NCBI GenBank assembly: GCA_003116975.1
Contig: BGKB01000070.1
Location: 257,810-321,809 of the forward strand
DNA length: 64,000 bases
Reading direction: 5' to 3'
From: Aurantiochytrium sp. KH105
Taxonomy: Eukaryota > Sar > Bigyra > Thraustochytrida > Thraustochytriidae
Positions 27,301 to 33,852 of the stretch are shown piece by piece. The position numbers were made by a program, and so were the translations under genes. Within the stretch, counting starts at the first letter, position 1. Each line of letters begins with the position of its first letter. Under the pieces are notes generated by a model. It saw nothing but the letters and a program-made list of their open reading frames with translations, was not told the DNA's origin and ran no database searches.

Positions 27301-30147
27301 CGAGGCTGAGACGAAGTCAGGCGAGATGCCGAGATCCATGGCGTAGCCGATCACGGCGCAGCATGCAACGTAAACTGCAGTTCCCGCAAAAATCCGAGGC
27401 AAACTATCCTCGCCATACAATTGGAGGCGCCAGCGAAGTGTGTTAAATTGCTTGTTGATCTCTTCCACTCCATGACGCGTGTCCACATTAAAGACGCTGT
27501 GCCGTCGCGCACCCTCGATTAAGATCGATTGACGCCGAACGTCGATGCTGGCGCGTGTGCGTCGGCGGGCCTCGGATCGTTCGCTTACGCTCACCTCTGC
27601 AGAAATCATTGCCGCTTCCTCTTCGTCGGCCTCTTCGTCGTCAGATCTGCGCTTTACGGATGATGTGGCCTCACCCAGCGACGCATGGCCAACGATCCCA
27701 GCGTCGTCGTTGCCATCTTCCTCATCGTCGTCTTCGTCCTCGTCGACGCCCATGTTGGTGGCCACTTTGGCATAATCGAAGAGATCGGCATCAGTTTTGT
27801 TGGCCTTTTCGAAATTGAAATCCTCGAACCAACCAAAAAAGGTCTTGAGTTGCTCCTTGTACATGGGCTCCAGATAGTCAAGATTCCGACTGCGAAAAGA
27901 GATTTCCCAAAAGGACTCTGTGTCCATGGCGATCAGCTCGCGGTAAATTTGCCGAATGCGGAACGCGGGTTCCTCGTCCATATCCTCATGGATTTCCTTG
28001 GCGAGATCAATGTCCTTGCCCACGAGGTAATAAGTAGCTAGTTTCACTTGCGCGCGCCTAATTCCACGATGCGTCTGACGTTGCGAGGCCTCGGTCTGAG
28101 TGTCGTCAAGAGTGAGAAAGACGGCCACGACAGCCTCGTGCGCGTCGCACTCGTTCTTGTATGCCTCTGCGCAGATTTCGCCCATGTCATGGGCAATTGT
28201 CTCAGCGATGTAGCCGAGATTTCGATCGGAACTCGCGACGAGGTGCTGACGCAAGTCGCTTGCAATGGTACTGAGCATTCTGTGATAGTGAAGTTTTTGG
28301 TTGATGAACCTTGCCTTCATCGTCCTCAAATGCGCTGCGGACTGCGCTTCCGCGTCCCCCGGACGGGAAGCAAAGTTATTGCCGAGCTTTTGAAAGATGC
28401 TGGAAAGCCGTCCTCGGCCGAATCCTTTTCCATCCGAGGGCGCTGCCGCGACAATGCCTCCATTGGACTCGAGACTGAACCGCCGGCTTTGCCGCTCGGC
28501 GACGCTCCCGAAGGCGCTGGGTCGACGCGTGCTCACGCTAGCGCGGGACCGGCGACCATGATGCAGACTCAGCGTTGTCGGATCAAGCGACGTACTGCTG
28601 AGCGCGGCGTTTCCATAGTGGCCTCGGATGCTCTTTCGCGTTAGAAGAATGCTCTGCTTGACGAGTCTACTTCCTTGCGCTTGAAAGTCATTTAGTGTGT
28701 CATCAATCTCCTTGATCATATTGTAGAAGAAGGCGTCCATGCGCACAATCTCGACACCGAGCTCGCGATACTCATTCAAGACTCCAGAAAGCACTTGGAT
28801 GTTCTTGACGTATATCAAATACGCAATATATGTGTTGAGGAACTTGATGCAGAGCTCCACGACCTCACGGTGACCCTTTTGGGCTGCGAGCTCACCCACT
28901 TTGCGCGTGTAAAAAGCGGCCAAACCACAGAGATTGGGAAGGTCGAGAATATTTGAGGTCTCGAGCAGCAGCTGGTAGGCGCGGAAAATTTTCCACTCGC
29001 CCCACACTCGCTTGCTTACCATGCTTTCCAAGGCGTCTGCTGAGAGAGAAGAAAAGTCAGGGCGCGCTCGAATTGTGGACGAGAGGTCGTACCATTGCTT
29101 CGGGAGGATCTCGGCCGTCTTGGCCTGCGAGTACTCGCAAGCGACCGTATACAAGGAGAGCATTGCGTTGTTGGCGTTTTCCTTGTCCTTTTGTTTCAGC
29201 GTCGAAAGTCCAATATCGGTGAGAAGCTCGACGGCGTTGATCCATTCCACTTGGTGCTGCAGGATACGAAGCTCGCGCGCCCGCTGCGATTTCTCAAAGA
29301 CTGCCCCGGCCACAAAGCGGCGCGAGGTTTCGCGAAAGCTCTGCGTGCTCGCCATACTCATGGCAGGAACCTCATCATGCTCTGCGTCAAGGTCTGTCGT
29401 GAGACCTGGCGCTGCTGCCCTTGCGCCGGATGAGAGATTGCCCAAATTTGTCAAACAATCGATGGCTGTTCGACAGACCTGGTTAATGAGCGACTCTGGG
29501 CTCAGAAAATTGACCAAAAAGTTGAAGTATGGAAAGGTGATGGAGAGTGAAAGCATGCGAAGTGTGTACGCTACACGAATAGCCACGGAGATGTGGGATT
29601 CTTCCGTTGTGAGAGCGTCTAGTACCATGCAGAAGATGGCCGACATGCAAATGAAGGCCAAGATTAGGAATACTCCCCGATCGCGGAAGAATAACGAGAT
29701 TGTATGCGTGAGAAAATTGGCTGCAAACATTTGCAGCACAACAAAAGAGGATGTCACGAGCAGACCAAGTATGATGACAATGTCTCGCGCGATCGCGTCA
29801 AGCGTGGCGCGAGTTTGCGTCACATCGAATGCTGCGTTTCCGACTTCGTTGCTACCGTCTAAAGCAACGAGACCGGCTTGAGCCACAAAGGCCACTGTCG
29901 GAAGCAGGCCGACCGGAATTAGATAAAATTTGACGAAGTCCCGAGGCAGACGAACGATTGCGTTATTTCCGGCTTCATGGTCCATTTGAAGACTCTCTTT
30001 GGCATTCGCGGTTTGCCCAGCGCCTTCGGCGCCTAGCTCTTCAATACCAGCAATACTTTGAAAGCCTGTCTCGTCGGATGTCCTCGTTCTAACATGGGAC
30101 AAGTCATCTGCGGCGTGAACCTTTGCAGACTCAGCTCGAGAAGACAT
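18364..30147 (-). CDS. Giant membrane protein with five tandem DUF2254-like modules
   Basis: 3,927 residues from the first ATG at 30147; the frame runs 18 codons further but only from a TTG. Five large repeats each begin with a block of about four to six transmembrane helices, starting near residues 66, 916, 1649, 2309 and 3106. Each block contains a pattern like LQ-hydrophobic-S-x-R-(Y/F)-x-P followed by a FFRDR-type turn (QIVSTRYTPRVAILFLRNFR in module 5, FLTHTISLFFRDRG in module 1). Each is followed by a soluble helical part with a KDKxNA motif (LKQKDKENANN, RVKDKTNAYKS, LQDKDKNNFTN, LRLKDKHNAFH; module 2 diverged) and an IRRAQ(V/I)KLA motif in modules 1-4. Both resemble the bacterial DUF2254 membrane family (SPRLL-x-x-F-x-x-DR, and DP-x-TA). 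The modules are joined by acidic or Ser-rich linkers. The last 150 residues are acidic and disordered. Function is unknown. The repeats are seen; the family link is inference. Confidence 0.8.
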   Translation of the reverse strand: MSSRAESAKVHAADDLSHVRTRTSDETGFQSIAGIEELGAEGAGQTANAKESLQMDHEAGNNAIVRLPRDFVKFYLIPVGLLPTVAFVAQAGLVALDGSNEVGNAAFDVTQTRATLDAIARDIVIILGLLVTSSFVVLQMFAANFLTHTISLFFRDRGVFLILAFICMSAIFCMVLDALTTEESHISVAIRVAYTLRMLSLSITFPYFNFLVNFLSPESLINQVCRTAIDCLTNLGNLSSGARAAAPGLTTDLDAEHDEVPAMSMASTQSFRETSRRFVAGAVFEKSQRARELRILQHQVEWINAVELLTDIGLSTLKQKDKENANNAMLSLYTVACEYSQAKTAEILPKQWYDLSSTIRARPDFSSLSADALESMVSKRVWGEWKIFRAYQLLLETSNILDLPNLCGLAAFYTRKVGELAAQKGHREVVELCIKFLNTYIAYLIYVKNIQVLSGVLNEYRELGVEIVRMDAFFYNMIKEIDDTLNDFQAQGSRLVKQSILLTRKSIRGHYGNAALSSTSLDPTTLSLHHGRRSRASVSTRRPSAFGSVAERQSRRFSLESNGGIVAAAPSDGKGFGRGRLSSIFQKLGNNFASRPGDAEAQSAAHLRTMKARFINQKLHYHRMLSTIASDLRQHLVASSDRNLGYIAETIAHDMGEICAEAYKNECDAHEAVVAVFLTLDDTQTEASQRQTHRGIRRAQVKLATYYLVGKDIDLAKEIHEDMDEEPAFRIRQIYRELIAMDTESFWEISFRSRNLDYLEPMYKEQLKTFFGWFEDFNFEKANKTDADLFDYAKVATNMGVDEDEDDDEEDGNDDAGIVGHASLGEATSSVKRRSDDEEADEEEAAMISAEVSVSERSEARRRTRASIDVRRQSILIEGARRHSVFNVDTRHGVEEINKQFNTLRWRLQLYGEDSLPRIFAGTAVYVACCAVIGYAMDLGISPDFVSASTADQKRTNNILSGMAVASALLFVVLCVSSMIILQLVAARYKFHPDMLSFLRDPILYGILSQILLACMLCTTAMINTSASYIPTRTIRVIMVLITLNLVLLIVYFVRLFFILQPDSILNNIQRRTLHHVADAVDRSARLRSLRSMTSSSDVTGDAKKQRQQHKVVPGSPSSAGGAGGASRRERRDKSKGDRYAVPETSNKDRPLNAQQRRLEKVRAEVWHHQFQAHEHIKRICDFAFACVHESDEANLTKAISMLLVIIKEYAAVKSQLPEEWFEVRGLLRRTSDFINFSAYRITRVTNQRVWFEWKVLAQYLLIFEECLKMGRVDACQAVCLKTGAIAKGFIRANETNAYRVAINFINTFMRRAINSKNNEIANKIVTQNQNLLQEIIFTKFDERTPPLIQEKWRALISDQGQYQKYYAQVAMVKGLGPIAEQVATALGHVCSVALEVDELVHIDMLELLLTVDDTADEDQDSLVGIRRAQAKLALKYILTDNESFARMVASDFEVETHKRLKDIVDELLSTNRAEYWEVSENGVPSEFLSADEKMELPKFFRFVEEEKAAEEANNPTGASQAPSLAPYIEEAIQRHQLGTEGDFDFRPRTKSPDDASFGLRKRENTLPEEASQRSGGTMRRASFARRPLSMSKPNSMLVGSSSIAKRHSMMLGSSASSVLQAGFEETQLDDFLNAILDQVQGSLQVKELCCRLLVPICIAIMIASSLLALSLSGDSIAYPPEETLDSATFEHKDVWSTAHDPKDTTLPAELVIRVFSVVIMCSLIALQKSASRVVRHVWMLFRSTRWVQCIWLLNLGAVTMAVWNTGLSVEVPRPSAALASLLLASVSIMTLYPYFSYFFVFLDEDRLLTHVVLQDLKMLGSMARCKTAHTVKDMLQLVRATQRVSDFASSTIRVKDKTNAYKSLTALFCLARCYANIKADLPPAFFDSFLEHPALKSLSDFSRLSPEYRQVISADRTWVEWKLLRHFLFLFQESIGHLDEACYRIVICTRELAESALRKGDLPLFDLCIKFINTFVRVALDRFHIRLVYNITFQYRKLAENIINGRLHCLRGSMKPGSYERFVSEIAFYLRHYALAAQAKGIGFVTELICHDLSVLCMTAIRRNAKCHDQLFGHFLRAFSRETQVGRRGIRRAQIKLAGYYITQKRRVFVDLLFEEILTEQHTDHIVRAYAELCAPEVSLDFWEVNERNYNIDHMVPAHHEAVGEFLQRFPRELRDRCIEFERRIHQRTNVKAAEATNSDLKAETSFGSKQNSLVAVFSGFSRDIVLRARQSEKHARRRQAREAKKHVSMKQMRTRMGSTRRMLADRQRSSLAFSKMPKGSKFADTASGSTKESQMNASESMANASQKAWFIVVLLAAIALALTALTLLLEGQRVDYIIRFIDDTEPEDRQQNLKTMAKASVVIFCIVLTPTLIMLQINSRHLLGVIAEQFFQDRRVSTLLTYYTIAAVYCMCAHYVASEDYAPKIALLISGFIVASLVTFLFPYFAIVFEFLDPQGVIVRMLRRSMAVTVASKIENQPTLDQIVANQTLLNKLLQQLTGFAGASLQDKDKNNFTNVVRILSAFVEFYLPLKIDLDPRWFEATGRHLRISQDFASLEPEQLLQMTEQRSWVEVKLLRQFLGLFNEALSGMQESCFLIAIETVKMGQLAIEVLDYQTIEVVIKMLNTYIRSCLNKRAIRAVYNTLHQYRQFAELLIVSSSGEHQVLNRFAISIAQYLRYYGSVAAAMHLDFIVQVIAFDLARICETAFALGFDNFKTNDRTLAELLALFDTLQPAQGEDESAISGIARRDAVCAEHATNVESIARACICLATLYLEMEDIHRAHIIIDKLNEACQPVLLQRARDKIERCTERDFWEANDRGSNFDYLPSSRRAKLLDLFLELHNGEERLRKRESALIATGEDALAPTPTPSRNESLMLSAFAQSEAKTASMPKWKSGAPSMSAISFARAAMMRKVNRIREARAQHEEAQAKIEIAAEDAMVKEEDLAALASFDEAGDQVENDRRSSKQRGSVLAMASATKKRQSRRGSASALLDLYPSANRNAATPSRVSNRGTEHRGSLVTDSSILASDLSLAQTGQREGGAAHIPSPGFAGAARRRQSHGPIKLRNSNPARRPIWSKSSGDSSKSHSSGVRGDGGKSGGNAWSRSIFTIPLAALSLLALSVCLQCIVGECPSYDRKPDEDSTTEGRLQAETMRTIALTMITFLGSVTTVSTIVLQIVSTRYTPRVAILFLRNFRIALSLTIFFGSTLFALLQAMQSSSAHLKELDYHVGYTLSLVLMALSFIILMPYIAHLLKFLDAAHIFREIGHEGLELSLSDVRETLALAKKTASSGDSQTNAKGRLASLSRRRVAPIHATSGVANFAGKKSEGSRSLDSDAIEAPAEDVLKSEDQIDSQSTDQIVDQQARQQRQRGVLNAIDQISDFALTALRLKDKHNAFHGIDLLCGFAAAFIHGKKEIIPESCAELGLVPVTTAVNRDPDFVSMSDAILRDLEKTLNWVLWKALRQLLKMYELSLGKFNDAILRIARGLRHIGQAAAASDDIEAAQLCVKFMNTILQLALSQENQRAADTVLIQYRFMCENILTQRVVGEKVVTEDDEELTPWRSLICDIVGYLHHYALTCLSRLKPMSGRIIHDLCSLAAFARHFELADIKNYIHEEIFHFLTECPVPPSEGTVPDAEKVNFLPRAVLRAIFKLASIYMSEFGDSVINVGGDVRKIKVALRKLDAEILEEIWKDFRSLSFKEDIQVSDRAVNVDALTTKQAAAVSAFLRSFQIDVSTIESGADVMARLASLRRPSSLHSLPRPQIRPEDSSSTVPEELNEAQASSRADINNEASIEKHDAGDGEDPETSASGQTNEAGHGSENGDSTSNVELTEDESARSNMVEALSEALGTETQSRDQGNVDFAPENGVVQDSDVESSLPLPEENDINIDSKEPTSSDHPANDLEAAALVNESDRSRDGIPGNIEE

Positions 30148-31769
30148 TTTTCCCACCCGTCCGATTGGTCCCTCTCCGTGCTGCTGCTGGTCGAAGAACA
30201 AATTAACTAGCCGGCTGACACCGTCGCCAGCCGGCTAGTTGTTCCCCTCGAAGCAAGCTTATGAGCTGACAAAGGTCGTAAAAGTAGCAAGGGTCGAGGA
30301 GCTCGTTCTGTGTTGTACTCGTGTACGTCCGGCGCGGCCACGGAAACGAGAAGAGCAGGCAGAAATTCGAAAGAAGCCCCCCACCTCTTCCTCTGCGAGG
30401 ACGCGCACGGCCTCTCCGCGATCCGCTCCACACGGACGCAGTCTTCCGCACGCGTTCGCTCCTTTGTCGCAAAGTCGCCAACGAGCACACGCACGTGTTG
30501 TGTAGAATATTTACGTGTCTTGGTGTATGTGCTTGCGAGCTTGCGAGCTTCGCGCGCTCCTCCGCTCGACCCTCACCGGGCCTCCGGGCTTCGCCCAGCG
30601 AGAGCTTTGGTCTCTCGCCACGCGCGAGCGTGAGGCGGCTCGCGCGAGGTGACCAAGATTTACTCTCCCTGCCCAAGGCCGCTTGCAGCCAGCCGGGCAG
30701 CGCATCCTTCGTCTCTCGTGTGACCACCTCCGAGACTCGCGCGGTCCACGCGCCGTCGCCCTCGGGCACGCTTCACGTCTCGGCGTTTTCGTTGCACTTT
30801 GTCCAATCTCGGTACAATTACGGGGTGCTCGCTGGAAGTAACTGCGACCAGATTTCTTTCCCTCAAGGCTAATGATGTTCGAAGAAAATTGGATTGAAGT
30901 TCTAGAGTAGCCCCCAAATTGTGAGTGACTAAACCGCCGATTTACCCGAAGATTGCATAGTGCCCACTAGCTCAACGGTTAAATTTGGGCATATGGATGA
31001 ACACTTGCTGGTCCCGACTTGAGTGAGAGAAGGAGCAAGCGAGCGAGCTTTGTTGTCCCAAGGGAAGCGTTGCAGCATGCGCGTGAGTTAGGGTAAAAAA
31101 GGAGGTGATGATGCTGCTTTTGTGCTTCTCCTTTGAAACCCCAAAGAGCTTGGCCTCCTCTACTTGGTGGTACAATTCAATGACTACCACACTGCATTTG
31201 ATCCGTCACTGTAATGGGGGTTGGCAAAAGGGTGGGGGGCGGCAGTGGCAGGTGGCTTGACAGGCTATAACGTCAAAAGAGACGTTCGTGTTCAAGCTGA
31301 CGCGCAAGCCAGGAATCGGACGATGAAATGGGGTTGAAAACAGCTAGGAACAAGCGTAACTGAACGGCTTGCTGTCTTGGAGCACCCTGGTCTCGGAGTC
31401 CTGCTGAGAGCTGAGCGCCGAAAATAAGACATAATTTCCTCTACTAGGCCTACTACAAGGTAGAGCATTGGGGCGGAAGTCGAATGCCAATCGAGTGTGA
31501 ATCCTGTAGAGTAGGTCTTTGCAGACCTGGTCGTGTGAGGCTAGGTCATGATGACTACGGATTCGGATGGAGAGGTGAACAGGGTTGTACGAGAGTGCTT
31601 TAAACGCTCGTTCGGCAACGTATTTGCGTAATGCAGCAGGTCTCACTGATCTGGTTATCCCCATGGAGTCGAGAACAGGGTTCCTTGGACGGGATTTTGG
31701 AAGGGCAGAGGACGAAGTTCTCAGGACTACAATATTCGGTGGCTGAAATAAGTTCGCAGAGAGAACTGC
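30148..31769. other. Upstream region of the giant membrane gene and 3' region of the coiled-coil gene
   Basis: A 1.6 kb spacer. It starts with a perfect hairpin (30205-30240), followed by GC-rich probable promoter sequence to about 30850, then a more AT-rich part. A sequence at 30961-31015 resembles a tRNA A box (TAGCTCAACGG) but does not fold as a tRNA. The palindrome TAGGCCTA lies at 31445-31452. No gene is visible. Confidence 0.5.
30205..30240 (-). promoter_or_regulatory. Perfect 13-bp inverted repeat upstream of the giant gene
   Basis: AACTAGCCGGCTG (30205-30217) and its exact complement CAGCCGGCTAGTT (30228-30240) flank a 10-base loop. It lies 57 bp upstream of the ATG at 30147, so it is either in the 5' leader (a stable RNA hairpin) or a dimeric protein-binding site in DNA. 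Each arm also contains the palindrome AGCCGGCT. Confidence 0.7.
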
Positions 31770-33224
31770 TCACTGCTTTGACATCTGGCGATACCAGCTC
31801 AGCAGCTGAGCCTTTTCTGCCTTAAGCTTGACGTTTTTATTCTTCAGATCCACGCTGTTGAGCTGCAAAGTCTTATTCTCGGCTTTTAATTCATTGATGG
31901 ATTTGGCAGCGGTCTCCACGACGCGCTGTTGCGTCTCGATCTCTCTCTTGAGCGCCTCCAGCTCGTTTGTAAGGGAGCGAATTTCAAGGCGTGCAGCAGA
32001 TGCCGCCAATTTGTCGTCGAGATGCTCGGCCTCGCGGCGCGCGTCCTTCTCCTTTAGCGCCGCTAGCTCTCTCTCAAGGGAGCGAACTCCAGAAGCCGCC
32101 AATCTGTCGTGGAGATGCTCGGCCTCGCGGCGCGCGTCCTTCTCCTTTAGCGCTGCTAATTCTCTCTCAAGGGAGTGAACTCCAGATGCCGCCGATTTGT
32201 CGTTGAGATGCTCGGCCTCGCGGCGCGCGTCCTTCGCCTTTAGCTCCGCGAGCTGTCTCTCCAGGGAGCGAACGTGAAGGCGTGTGTTCAGCTCCCTGAG
32301 ATCCTTGGACTGATTTTCCAAATAGGAACCTTGATGGTGCTCATTTTGCGACCTGCGGCTTAAAGCCTTGAAGTAGTTATTCTCCTTCATCAGCTCCGAT
32401 AGTTTCTTATTGAGAGAGTGAACTTGCTGGCGAAAACCATCTGTCAGCATATTCGCTTTCTGCTGAGCAGATTCGTGGCGTGCCTTTGCAACGTCGGCAT
32501 CGCGCATCACGCGTTTGAGCTTCGCCTCCGCATCTACGGTTCTTTGGAGCGCGAGGTCCATCTCGGCCCGTCTCTTTCGCTCGGCCTGAATTTGGGCGTG
32601 CTCCATATCGCTTTTGGCAGCACGCGCGGCGGAGAGCGTGCGTCTTCCGGTCTCAAATATCTTGCCTGTCGGCGAGGCGATCTCACAGATGAGTCTCCGT
32701 TCTGCAGTACTCCTCGGCGTGACCTTTTCGGTGAGCAGAACCCACCTGCTCGAATTCCACTCGGCCTGTTCGCCCGGCGGAGGGGGGGTCATCATGCTCG
32801 TTACCACCTTCACATCCATGATGTTTTTTAACACCCAATCATTCTTTTTCACGTTGAATGTAAAGGACTCTGGGCGGAAGTGATGCCATCTAAATTGCGC
32901 ATTTGACTTCAGCGACAGAGACTTGGAGTTTGGCCGAAGTCGGGAGAAAATTTTGTCACGCGCTTTCTGGTCCTTTGGGTCTTTACCACGGCTTCCTCTA
33001 AGAATCCAGCTCATGCGGAAGTTACCCTCCTTTGCTTGGCACCATGGTAGCTCACATGCGCATCGCAATACCACTTTCCTCGTCTTCGCGGTCTTTGGGG
33101 TATTCGTGGCCTTCGCCTTGACTGATTCTGAGACCACGACAACTTCTTCGGTAGACCCTGAGGCCACGTCAGGGCTCGAAGTGGACCCCACGATCTCCAC
33201 GGAGACGTCCTGCACGCTCGACAT
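31770..33224 (-). CDS. Coiled-coil protein of unknown function with a 31-residue tandem repeat
   Basis: 484 residues; the start ATG at 33224 is clear. Residues about 50-190 form a compact region with no family I recognise (KVVLRCACELPWCQ, FRWHHFRPESFTFNV, RWVLLTEKV). From about 195 to the end it is a long coiled coil rich in Glu, Lys, Arg and Ala. Within it (about 316-413) three copies of a 31-residue unit follow each other (SLERELAALKEKDARREAEH with LxDxxAASGV). They correspond to an exact 93-bp DNA period. The gene is probably lineage-specific. A structural or scaffolding role is likely, but I cannot name it. Confidence 0.62.
   Translation of the reverse strand: MSSVQDVSVEIVGSTSSPDVASGSTEEVVVVSESVKAKATNTPKTAKTRKVVLRCACELPWCQAKEGNFRMSWILRGSRGKDPKDQKARDKIFSRLRPNSKSLSLKSNAQFRWHHFRPESFTFNVKKNDWVLKNIMDVKVVTSMMTPPPPGEQAEWNSSRWVLLTEKVTPRSTAERRLICEIASPTGKIFETGRRTLSAARAAKSDMEHAQIQAERKRRAEMDLALQRTVDAEAKLKRVMRDADVAKARHESAQQKANMLTDGFRQQVHSLNKKLSELMKENNYFKALSRRSQNEHHQGSYLENQSKDLRELNTRLHVRSLERQLAELKAKDARREAEHLNDKSAASGVHSLERELAALKEKDARREAEHLHDRLAASGVRSLERELAALKEKDARREAEHLDDKLAASAARLEIRSLTNELEALKREIETQQRVVETAAKSINELKAENKTLQLNSVDLKNKNVKLKAEKAQLLSWYRQMSKQ
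31985..32275 (-). repeat. 93-bp in-frame tandem repeat inside the coiled-coil gene
   Basis: The marker GAGATGCTCGGCCTCGCGG starts at 32019, 32112 and 32205, a period of exactly 93 bp (31 codons). The copies are nearly identical at DNA level, which points to recent duplication or gene conversion. Confidence 0.9.
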
Positions 33225-33272
33225 CGCGGTCGCGTCCGTGCCGGCGCAGCAAGCGCAAGATCTTGCACTCGT

Positions 33273-33298
33273 CTGCTGCTGCTGCTGCTGCTGCTGCT
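33273..33298. repeat. (CTG)n microsatellite
   Basis: About eight consecutive CTG units, roughly 50 bp upstream of the coiled-coil gene's ATG, so probably in its leader or promoter. Confidence 0.9.
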
Positions 33299-33573
33299 AA
33301 TCACCTCGACGATCAGAGCTTTTGTCTGCCGGGGCAGAGTCTCCGTCTGTCCGCCGCTCGAGATCGCCTCCAAGTGCCGGGCGTGGTGTCTCCCGCGGGG
33401 TCTTCCTCCACTGTCCTCGCGTCCTCGGCGCTCGAACGATGATTGCCGCGCGCCAAGGCACGCCATGCTCGATGGGAAAAACCCAACCCAAGTCTTCTTC
33501 TTCTTCTCCTTCTTCTTCTCCTTCTTCTTTCTTGACGATCCTTTCATTTCAAACGAGGCAAGACGAGGGAAAT

Positions 33574-33638
33574 GATTTGAAAATTCGAAAAGGAAACAGA
33601 AACACAGAAACAGCGATTTGAAAATTCGAAAAGGAAAC
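33574..33638 (+). repeat. 24-bp direct repeat in a divergent promoter
   Basis: GATTTGAAAATTCGAAAAGG plus four more bases is repeated exactly at 33574-33597 and 33615-33638, 41 bp apart. Its AT-rich core contains AAATT and TTCGAA, unlike the surrounding GC-rich DNA. It is a candidate paired regulatory site. Confidence 0.75.
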
Positions 33639-33852
33639 TGCGAAGGGCAGAATCGAGAAGGCGAGGCGGACGCGCCCTCGCAGAGCGGGAGCGGGCTCGC
33701 GGGCGCGGCGCGAGGCGGGAGCGAGGGAGAGGGCGACAGCGCGGCGCGCGGGCTTGCTTCGCCTCGCCCAGCGCGCGAAGGCGCTCGTCTTAGGGAGGCA
33801 GGCGAGAGAAGGATCGTTCGTTCGATCGATCGAGAGATCGAAGGAAAACCGG

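Larger units (their letters stand above)
33225..33852. promoter_or_regulatory. Divergent promoter coiled-coil gene / PPP1R7
   Basis: The spacer between divergent starts. It contains a (CTG)n tract (33273-33298), a CTT-rich run (about 33497-33535), a 24-bp direct repeat (33574-33638), and GTTC/GATC tetranucleotides just before the PPP1R7 start (about 33815-33840). Confidence 0.5.

Noticed and set aside
30148-30201. N-terminal extension of the giant membrane protein to 30201
   Set aside because: The frame there begins with TTG, not ATG; the first ATG is at 30147.
30961-31030. Possible tRNA gene or tRNA-derived SINE head
   Set aside because: A good A box (TAGCTCAACGG) and a poor B-box-like sequence at the right spacing, but the anticodon and acceptor stems do not pair and no second copy is seen in the window.
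33754-33852. Upstream extension of the PPP1R7 frame
   Set aside because: It begins with TTG; the ATG at 33853 gives the expected acidic N terminus.
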